The notes under the pieces: generated by a model
What the model saw: only the letters and a program-made list of their open reading frames with translations
Database searches by the model: none
What the model was told of the DNA's origin: nothing
Shown here: positions 56,563 to 64,000 of the stretch, piece by piece
Layout of the letters: the number at the start of each line of letters is the position of its first letter
Numbering within the stretch: the stretch's first letter is position 1
Origin: Cavenderia fasciculata
Lineage: Eukaryota > Evosea > Eumycetozoa > Acytosteliales > Cavenderiaceae
Length of the DNA stretch: 64,000 nt
NCBI RefSeq assembly: GCF_000203815.1
Contig: NW_004457729.1
Location: 2,356,674 to 2,420,673, forward strand
Reading direction: 5' to 3'
Made by a program: the position numbers and the translations under genes

Positions 56563-57936
56563 TTAAGGATAATCGATAAATAAATAATGACTAACCTTTG
56601 GCAAAACAATGATAGTGACATATCTGTCGTTATCACCGACTGTACCGCTGTTACATGTTAATTGGTAGGTTGCATGAGAGGTGTACTTGTCCAATGAGGG
56701 TGATACCATGTTGATATGTCCCTCTATTGGTGTGGTGCCTTGTTCCTTGTTGTTGGGATCCTCCAACAACCCCTTGATTGGGTCGTCACCTTGATAATTG
56801 ATAGAGACACATTTCAATGGGGAGGATCCGGCTTTCATAGATTTGACAATGGATGATTGGATCTCTGCATTCCACATATCTATTTGAAGATGTGATACCA
56901 CTTGATCGGCCAAGAAAGCATCGAGCAGATGGATGGTATGATCGGCAGCTTTGAATCCGATATCTGATATCTTTGTGTTCTTCTTCTTTTGGAACATATC
57001 GATAAAGCTGTCGACATGGTCTTGCTTGGTTTTGTATGAATCAAAGTTGATGCAAAGTGATCGAAGCGATGGATGGGCAAAGATTGCCTCATAGAGTACT
57101 TTATAACCACCACCTTCAATTGGCAGTTCTAGAGTGGTGAGGTTTGGATTGGCAGCCAATACCTTGGCAACAAATGACAAACTGATTAGGTTCCAAGTGG
57201 TATCCAGCTTGATCGACACAAGAGCGGTGCATAGTGCCAAAGGTGAAATGAAATCTGGGTGTTCGATTTCACCTTGGTATCTAAAGTGTGTGAGTGGACT
57301 GGTGGATTTCGATTTCATCTTTTCAGTGAGGAATACCTTTTCGAGTAAAGATTCAGTTCCAAAGGGGTCATGGCCTGCAACATTGTAACGACCAATGTCA
57401 ATGGACACCAAGAATGGACATTTGACTAATTCACGATAGAGAGCTGTGAGACGACTTTTAATTGATTTGGATTCATCATCGGTTTCGGCGGCAAAGTGGA
57501 CAAGCTTCTTGGGAAGTGAATCATTCTTTCCAAACAATGATATGCTTGAATCGGATGTCTTGATGTGGGTGATGGTTGAGTTGTTGTGTAAAATTCTACA
57601 CATTCTTTCTGTATTTTCTTTTTTTTGATTGGTTGTTTTGACAAGCCATAGCAAATAGGTCACATTCTTGGCAAGGTTCCAATCTTGATCATTTCTAGTA
57701 GTGGCAGAGCTAGTGTCGGTACTTTGCATTCTTTCAAGACAGGCAAGAAACGGTTTGACATTGTCCTTGTTGACGAGAACGGTTCTGGGTAGATTTGATA
57801 TCAGTTGGAACCATCTTTTGCAGACATAGTGCAATCCAAAGTTGTTTGTTGGCATTGGATTGGTAACATCGCAATCAATCAAACATTCTTTGATGATAGT
57901 TGATTGCAATAGGTGTGGTAGAGTTGATATGGACAT
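56563..57936 (-). CDS. F-box / leucine-rich-repeat-like protein
   Basis: Single exon, 457 aa from the ATG at 57936 (MSISTLPHLLQSTIIKECLI). An F-box-like N terminus (TLPHLLQSTIIKE, then HYVCKRWFQLISNLPRTVL) is followed by irregular leucine-rich segments: LVKCPFLVSIDIGRYNV, LALCTALVSIKLDTTWNLIS, NLTTLELPIEGGGYKVLYEA and HPSLRSLCINFDS. This layout is widespread among dictyostelid F-box/FNIP-like proteins that may serve as substrate adaptors for SCF ligases. The open frame extends a few codons upstream to 57972 without ATG. It faces the ankyrin-repeat gene tail to tail, 82 bp apart. Confidence 0.75.
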   Translation of the reverse strand: MSISTLPHLLQSTIIKECLIDCDVTNPMPTNNFGLHYVCKRWFQLISNLPRTVLVNKDNVKPFLACLERMQSTDTSSATTRNDQDWNLAKNVTYLLWLVKTTNQKKENTERMCRILHNNSTITHIKTSDSSISLFGKNDSLPKKLVHFAAETDDESKSIKSRLTALYRELVKCPFLVSIDIGRYNVAGHDPFGTESLLEKVFLTEKMKSKSTSPLTHFRYQGEIEHPDFISPLALCTALVSIKLDTTWNLISLSFVAKVLAANPNLTTLELPIEGGGYKVLYEAIFAHPSLRSLCINFDSYKTKQDHVDSFIDMFQKKKNTKISDIGFKAADHTIHLLDAFLADQVVSHLQIDMWNAEIQSSIVKSMKAGSSPLKCVSINYQGDDPIKGLLEDPNNKEQGTTPIEGHINMVSPSLDKYTSHATYQLTCNSGTVGDNDRYVTIIVLPKVSHYLFIDYP

Positions 57937-58715
57937 TGATTGGTTGTACTTGTAATTGTAGTTGTTGTTCAATAAATTAATTTAATATTATCTCTTCTCT
58001 AAAAAATAAATAAACAAATAATAAAATATTAATAATCAATAACAATCATCATCAACTTTCATTTCCCCTTTTTTCTAATTATTTTTATTTTGGTTTCAAG
58101 AGCTGCAAACTCAGAGTTTATAGTTGAGTTTGCAGCTCACATCCAAATGTTATTGTGTTTGAATACATACCTAGTATGCCATCCATCCATCTTGATAAAA
58201 TAAGAAACAAAGGGTGCCCTATGAGCTTTGGGGGTATCATATAGAGGGTAGGCAGGGGCAAGTTACTATTACCAGTCCAAGATGAGATGTCAGTTGTCTT
58301 GTTCAACATGTCTCGACAACCCTCTGAGAGTGACGATTGGGAGTTAGAAATGTAGATACCTTGAAGTTTGAACTATATCATTCTCTCTATCTTCCACTCT
58401 CTCTCTCTCTTTGCAAACGAACAAACATGATAACCCTATTTGTTTCAAACAATTAAAAGAGTAAATAATGATAAACAAATAATTATATTAATCGATCATT
58501 ATTAGTTCAAGCCTGGTGGTTAAAATTATGCGTTTTACAAAAAAAAGTCGAGGTTTGCTCGGGATGATGTTGCTGAAGTTCAAGAAGTTCCCACAAAATT
58601 GTAAACTAAAAGTGTCGCACTATCTTCTTTTTTGTTCATTCATTTTCTTTTTCTATCACTTCACTCTTTAATAATTATCTTATACTAAAAGAAGAATAAG
58701 AAGAAGAAAAAAAGA
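57937..58715. other. Intergenic region with a strong hairpin
   Basis: About 780 bases between divergent genes. It contains a perfect 13-bp inverted repeat (58100-58112 with 58126-58138) described separately. A 63-codon minus-strand frame at 58118-58309 overlaps it and shows no recognisable family. A C/T-rich stretch lies at 58380-58415. The A-rich leader of the next gene fills the end. Confidence 0.5.
58100..58138. repeat. 13-bp inverted repeat (hairpin)
   Basis: GAGCTGCAAACTC at 58100-58112 is exactly inverted as GAGTTTGCAGCTC at 58126-58138 with a 13-base spacer. It can fold as a strong hairpin in an AT-rich region. No T run follows it directly. Confidence 0.85.
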
Positions 58716-61700
58716 ATGAGTAATAATACAGTACACATTAGATTCAAGGTGAACTATTACACTCGATTGGGTCAAGAAGTTTACATTTGTGGATCATCTG
58801 AAGAATTGGGCAATTGGGTAGATGCAGAAGCAAAGAAGTTGAGATATGGAGACAATGGTGATTGGGAGATTATCGTTGAATTCAAAAAGACTTCTACTGA
58901 TCAAGTACTCAACTACAAGTACTTTATCATGGACACTAATGCTGACAAGATTTGGGAAGGTGGTCCAAATCGTACTCTTGACGTTTCAATCTGTGATCCA
59001 TTCTATACTCATGAAGTTAGAGATACCTATCAAGTATGTTTAAACAATGATGAAATATATATAACAATCATGATTATCTTGTCTCTAATTCATCCAATTC
59101 TTTCCTTCCCTACTACTACCTACTACTACTACTCACTGACTTTTATAGAGTCCATCATCTGCTGAAAATACTTTCCTCAAATCATCATTCTTTAGAGATG
59201 TTTATTTCAGACGTACACCAGAAGATGTTAAAACTTACAATCATATTCCAACTAATTCAAAGGGTATGAATAGAATAGGAATAATCATCATATACAAAGA
59301 TTAAGTATTTATTATTAATTTAAATTTTTTTTTTAGATAAAGTAGTAGTTAGATTCCAAGTAAAGAGTACATGTGTTACACCACATCATTCAGTTTATAT
59401 TGTTGGTAGTAATACAACACTTGGTAATTGGAGAACAGAACGTGCTATTCGATTGGCCGACGACAATTATCCAAATTGGCGTGTCGACCTTGAATTTACA
59501 AAGGATCAACTCCCATTCTCCTACAAATACATTATCACTGACGACACGACCAAGTCACACGTGCATTGGGAGCAAGGAAGCGACCGTTGGTTTACCAGCA
59601 GCATTTTGCATGCCTCTGACTACTCAAACGCCGTCAATGAGGACCGTGTCTACTTTTTCAACGATGGTGATTTCAAGGAATCCAACTTGATCAGAACCTC
59701 TGGTGTAGCCGTACCAGTGTTTTCACTTCGTTCCAAAAAAGGTCTCGGTGTTGGTGAATTCAACGATATCAAGGCACTCATTGACTGGGCCTCTGCCACT
59801 GGAATGCACATGATCCAAATTCTTCCAATCAACGATACCTCTGTCTATTACACATGGCGTGACTCTTATCCATACAGTTCAGTATCTGTATTTGCTCTTC
59901 ACCCAATCTATATCAACATTGAATCTGTCTCTAGTGATCCAGAAATTCTATCAATCATCAATCAACATCGTGATAAATTAAATGCTTTACCACATATTGA
60001 TTATGAAGTAAATATTAAAAAAAAAAAAACAAAAAAAAAGAAAAGATTTATTAATCATCATTTTTAATTTTATTTTCTAGTCTGTTATTACATTAAAATT
60101 AGATTTATTAAATAAGATTTATGGAAAGGAAAAATCAAAACTTGCAACTGATAAGGGTCTTTTTGAATTTGTTCAAGAAAATGCCAAATGGATTAAACCA
60201 TACGCACTTTACATGGTATTGAGAGAACAATTCAAATCTTCTGATCATTTCTCTTGGCCAGAACATAAATCAATTGATAAAGTAAGAAAAGAAAAGAAAA
60301 AGAAGAAAGATAAAATAATTAAAATAATTATTAATTAATTTTATTTTATTTTATTTTAGGAAACAATTGAAAAATTAACATCAAAGAATGAAAAGTATTG
60401 GGAAAAGGTACAATTTTATTACTTTGTTCAATACCATTTACATTTACAATTATTAAGTGCATCGAGATATGCAGTTGAAAATCGTATTGGTCTCAAGGGT
60501 GATCTACCAATTGGTGTAAGCAGACAAAGTGTTGACACTTGGGTAGAACCAGAGTTGTTCCGTTTGAACATGTCAACTGGTGCCCCACCAGATGCCTTTG
60601 CCGATGATGGTCAAAACTGGGGATTCCCAACCTATGATTGGGACAGAATGAAGTTGGACAATTATGGTTGGTGGAGAGCTCGTCTTGGTCAAATGTCAAA
60701 GTATTTCCATGCCTATCGTATCGATCATATCTTGGGTTTCTTTAGAATTTGGGAAATCCCAACTGAACAATTAACTGGTCTCTTGGGTCACTTTAATCCA
60801 TCCCTCCCATTATGGAGATCTGAATTATCAAATAATGGTATTTGGGATCTTGATAGATTAACCAGTATGTCGACATAATAATAATAATAATAATTATATA
60901 GCATGACTATAGTTTGTCTCTCTAACTCTTTTTTTTTTTTATTATTATAGAACCATATATTAGATATCATACTTTACGTGAACAATTTGGTGAATATTCA
61001 GATACAGTTGCAAAGAAATTCTTAAAAGAATATTCTCCCAATTGTTTTAAATTATTACCACAATTTGAAACTGAAAGACTTATTGATGTAAGAGAGAAAT
61101 ATATATATTATTTATTTAATTAATTAATTAATTATTTTTATTTTTATTTCTAGACAAACCTTGAAAAAGATGATCAAATGTATAAACCAGGATTATTAAA
61201 ATTAGTTCAAAATGTTAGTTTATTAAAGGATCAAGATGATGAGAATAGATACTATCCGAGAATTGAAATCAACAAGACTACATCATTTAATGAATTGTCA
61301 GATGATTTAAAGGCAACTCTCTACCGTATGTACATCTCGTACTACTTTGAAAGACAAGAGGAGCTTTGGACTCAGATCGGTATGCAACGTTTGCCAGCTA
61401 TCCGTGACTGCACCAGAATGTTGGTTTGTGGTGAGGATCTTGGTATGGTACCAAAGTGTGTAGAGCCAACCCTCAAGAACCTTGGTATCCTCGGTTTGCG
61501 TATCCAACGTATGCCATCCGAGAGCGCCAAGGAGTTCTACCATCCATCAGAGTACTCTTATCTTACGGTCAACACTACATCGTCACACGACATGTCAACT
61601 CTTCGTGGATGGTGGGAGGAAGACAGAACTCGCTCACAAAACTTTTACAACAACATCTTGGGAATGTATGGTGAAGCTCCCTACTTTTGCGAGCCATATG

Positions 61701-61966
61701 TTACCGAGGCCGTCATTGTCCAACATCTTCAATCGCAGTCGATGATCTCTATCTTCCCATTGCAAGACTGGTTTGGTCTGTCTTCCGAGCTCTCGTCCCG
61801 TGACCCCAAGGAGGAAAAGATTAACGAGCCATCCAATCCATTCCACTATTGGAGATACAGATGTCACGTCAATTTGGAAGACCTTTTGGAAAACCAAGAA
61901 TTCAACAAGACTATCCAAAGATTAATTATCTCTTCAAACAGAAAGCTTGAAGATACCAATAATTAA
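58716..61966 (+). CDS. dpe2: 4-alpha-glucanotransferase, DPE2 type
   Basis: Seven exons (58716-59033, 59149-59263, 59337-60007, 60081-60281, 60360-60864, 60951-61087, 61154-61966) give 919 aa, the length of plant DPE2. Two CBM20 starch-binding domains come first (VRFKVNYYTRLGQ-like start, SSEELGNWVDAEA; then SVYIVGSNTTLGNWRTE). The GH77 domain follows: PVFSLRSKKGLGVGEFNDIK, DSYPYSSVSVFALHPIYI, the nucleophile region YRIDHILGFFRIWEIP, the acid/base region VCGEDLGMVPKCVE and TTSSHDMSTLRGWWEE. A DPE2-type insert splits the domain. The enzyme transfers glucose from maltose to cytosolic glucans. In this amoeba it would act with the debranching enzyme on glycogen or its products. Splice sites were placed to keep these blocks in frame. 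Confidence 0.94.
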
Positions 61967-62569
61967 AGGTCGTCAGTAATAATATTTATTACCCCCACTA
62001 ATATTATGAGGTGTTTAAATTGTCAGGTCAGAGCCAATCTACCAAACCGTTTCTCACCCCAAAAACAAAAAATATCTTGTCTTGATCTTTTTTTTTTAAT
62101 TCATTCTTGAATCCACATCACTTTAATTGGTTTTGATGACATCATCTATGGCTTCTTTACTTGCATTTTGTCAAGTATTTATCGTAGATCAAGGATTGAT
62201 GATGTAAGTAGTTTTGTTTAGATTTTTTTTATATGTTTAATCTACAATGTTTCCACATCTATCACTTGCCGATGAGTTGAATGACTTGTTGGTTGAAAGT
62301 TCATCCGAAGACAGATATGAATTCTTCTGCTTCGATCATGCCCATTATAAAGGAAATAGGGGGGCAATTGCATTGAGTCTTCAAACCAAAAGATTCATCC
62401 GACCCCCCACCTGCCAATTAGGGGCTCAATTGATTGTTATTGTTTTTTGTTTGATATTTAATTTAATTTTTAAATTTTTTTTGAACATCCCTCCCTTCAG
62501 CCACGCAATCAATAAATAGGTGTCTATAGAGTGTTGATTTATTATTTTCATTCAGATTTATATATAAAC
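61967..62569. other. Intergenic, DPE2 to sedolisin gene
   Basis: About 600 bases. Two short plus-strand frames (from about 62140 and 62247) have somewhat coding-like composition (for example SSEDRYEFFCFDHAHYKG) but no good splice sites join them and no family is recognised. They may be remnants or leader sequence. Confidence 0.4.
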
Positions 62570-64000
62570 ATGTACAGACAACTATTTGTATTAGTAGCTG
62601 TCGCTATGTGCTTGGCATTGCCATCACTCTCTGCCCCAACCTACCGTGACTATTCATATTGGACCCGTTCTACCCGTGCCTCCAAGCACGCTGTCATCGA
62701 CTTCCAAGTAGCCCTCACTCAAAGAAACATTGATGTTGCTGATCAACTTCTTATCGATATCTCTACTCCATCTTCACCAAACTATGGTAAGTAAAAAAGA
62801 AAAGAAAAAGAGTTACAAACAAACAAAAAAGCTTAAAACAAAATATCTTCTGACACACACTGTTTTTTTTATCTCCTACTTTTATTTCTTTTTTTTTTAT
62901 AGGTAACCATATGTCAATTGATGAAATTTTGGACTTGGTTGCCCCACCAGCTCCAGTTTCTGAAGAGATTGTTAACTTCCTTGAAATGAACGGATGTTAC
63001 AATGTTGAAAACCACCGTGATATGATCAAGGCCTCTGCCCGTGTTGAAGACGTTGAAGCCCTCTTTGAGGTCGAAATGTACACCTACAAGCACATCACCA
63101 ACAAGAAGATGACCATCGTCCGTTCTGGTGAATCATACAAGATCCCAAGCCAATACGCTGACCAAATCCAAATGGTTGCCGGTATCTCTGAATTGCCACA
63201 CCAAACGACTAGACCAGCTCCAAAGAAGGTCGACATCTCCAAGTCTGATCCAGGTCTTGTCATCCCACAAACCCTCTACAACCTCTACAACATTCCAACT
63301 GGCTACCAAAACAACGCCAACACCAGTTTGTGTTTGGCTGAATTCCAAGACGACCAATCTTTCAACAAGAAGGATTTGGCCAGCTTTGCCAAGGAGACTG
63401 CCATCACCCCAATCAACGTCACCAACATCGTTGGTCCATACTCCCCATCCAGCCCAGATGGAGAGTCAACCCTCGACGTCCAATACGGAGGTGCTGTCGC
63501 CCAAACCGCCAACATCTGGTTCTGGACTGTCCAAGGTTGGATGTACGAATTTTCCACTGCTTTGTTTGCCACCACTCCAGCTCCATGGGTAGTCTCCATG
63601 TCTTGGGGTTGGCCAGAGAACCTCCAATGCCAATCTGGCGTTGCTTCATGCACCAACGGTGAAACCTCTGAACAATACGTCCAACGTGTCAACACTGAGT
63701 TCCTCAAGATTGGCCTCCGTGGTATCTCCCTCCTTGCCGCTTCAGGTGACCAAGGTGCTCCAGGTGATGGATCCCCAGGTTGCAACAACAAGAAGAAGCC
63801 ACTCTCCACCATTTTCCCAGGTGCCTCCCCATACGTCACCTCTGTTGGTGCCACTATGTTGAACGCCCCCACCACCGCTGCCACCCCAGTCGGAGCTGCC
63901 CAACCACCAATTTGCTCCAAGCAAAAGTGTGCCACCTCCACCAGTGAAACTACCTGCACCTACCCAGATGCCCTCATCACTACCGGTGGTGGTTTCTCTG
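62570..64000 (+). CDS. Sedolisin / TPP1-like serine peptidase (5' part)
   Basis: Exons 62570-62786 and 62903 onward; the gene runs off the window. A signal peptide (MYRQLFVLVAVAMCLALPSL) precedes a pro-domain with NIDVADQLLIDISTPSSPNY, GNHMSIDEILDLVAPP and FLEMNGCYNVENHRDMIKAS, as in the S53 activation domain. The peptidase domain begins near VIPQTLYNLYNIPTGY. The catalytic Glu and Asp are seen in GESTLDVQY and the oxyanion Asp in LLAASGDQGAPGD; the SGTSAS serine lies beyond the edge. S53 peptidases of this type, such as human TPP1, are acid tripeptidyl peptidases of lysosomes. GC-rich codons suggest high expression. Confidence 0.93.

Noticed and set aside
58118-58309. 63-codon minus-strand frame overlapping the hairpin
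   Set aside because: No similarity recognised and it runs through the inverted repeat; kept only as part of the intergenic note.

Overview
The window looks like nuclear DNA of a dictyostelid social amoeba. The base composition is AT-rich, introns are short (about 60-400 bp) and very AT-rich with GTAAGT/GTATGT-type donors, and many proteins carry Asn, Gln or His runs encoded by AAT, CAA/CAG and CAT repeats. Well-expressed genes such as Arp3 prefer C-ending codons. Compared with what is generally known of Dictyostelium discoideum the coding sequence seems less extremely AT-rich, so a Cavenderia- or Heterostelium-like lineage is my guess. All gene models are spliced by eye; exon sums were checked for frame.

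Layout. 1-13.4 kb: Arp3 (+); a C1/kinase/F-box protein (+); glycogen debranching enzyme (-); APC/C subunit Apc5 (+). 13.7-17.2 kb: three tandem genes for a family of small secreted proteins. 18.3-20.7 kb: a LisH / poly-Gln / C2H2 zinc-finger / His-rich regulator (-). 22.3-23.3 kb: two very small genes. 23.8-26.3 kb: a GPR180/TMEM145-like membrane protein (+) and a GEP4-type phosphatidylglycerophosphatase (-). 26.4-29.4 kb: a divergent pair, a membrane-anchored cathepsin-propeptide (I29) protein (-) and a CAP-papain fusion protease (+). 29.7-33.3 kb: TFB1M-like rRNA dimethyltransferase and two tandem gamma-glutamyl hydrolases (+). 33.4-37.4 kb: an imperfect inverted repeat whose two arms each hold a tRNA-Leu(AAG) gene, enclosing one cysteine-rich GPI-type surface protein. 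37.7-43.1 kb: AIG1/ADTRP-type hydrolase, RMI1 and a G-protein alpha subunit (+). 43.2-46.1 kb: an SLC37-like transporter and a possible Erf4/Golgin-A7-like protein (-). 46.6-52.4 kb: TRMT112 (+), a possible Tim17/22/23-like membrane protein (-), TAF8 (+), Apc4 (-). 52.5-58 kb: kelch protein (-), ankyrin-repeat protein (+), F-box/LRR-like protein (-). 58.7-62 kb: DPE2-type 4-alpha-glucanotransferase (+). From 62.6 kb to the end: the 5' part of a sedolisin/TPP1-like peptidase (+).

Functional links. The debranching enzyme and DPE2 both act on storage glucans. Apc4 and Apc5 belong to the same scaffold of the anaphase-promoting complex. Lysosomal or secreted hydrolases are frequent (papain-like, sedolisin, gamma-glutamyl hydrolases). 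Otherwise the order is typical of a eukaryotic housekeeping region. No viral, retroelement or CRISPR sequence was recognised.

Most interesting signals: (1) a papain-like protease with a CAP domain where its inhibitory propeptide should be, beside a divergent gene encoding that propeptide-type domain alone on a membrane anchor; (2) a zinc-finger regulator ending in a His/Cys-rich module of the kind found in small bacterial metal-related proteins; (3) the tRNA-Leu inverted repeat; (4) a C1-kinase-F-box protein; (5) small genes below usual ORF size cut-offs.
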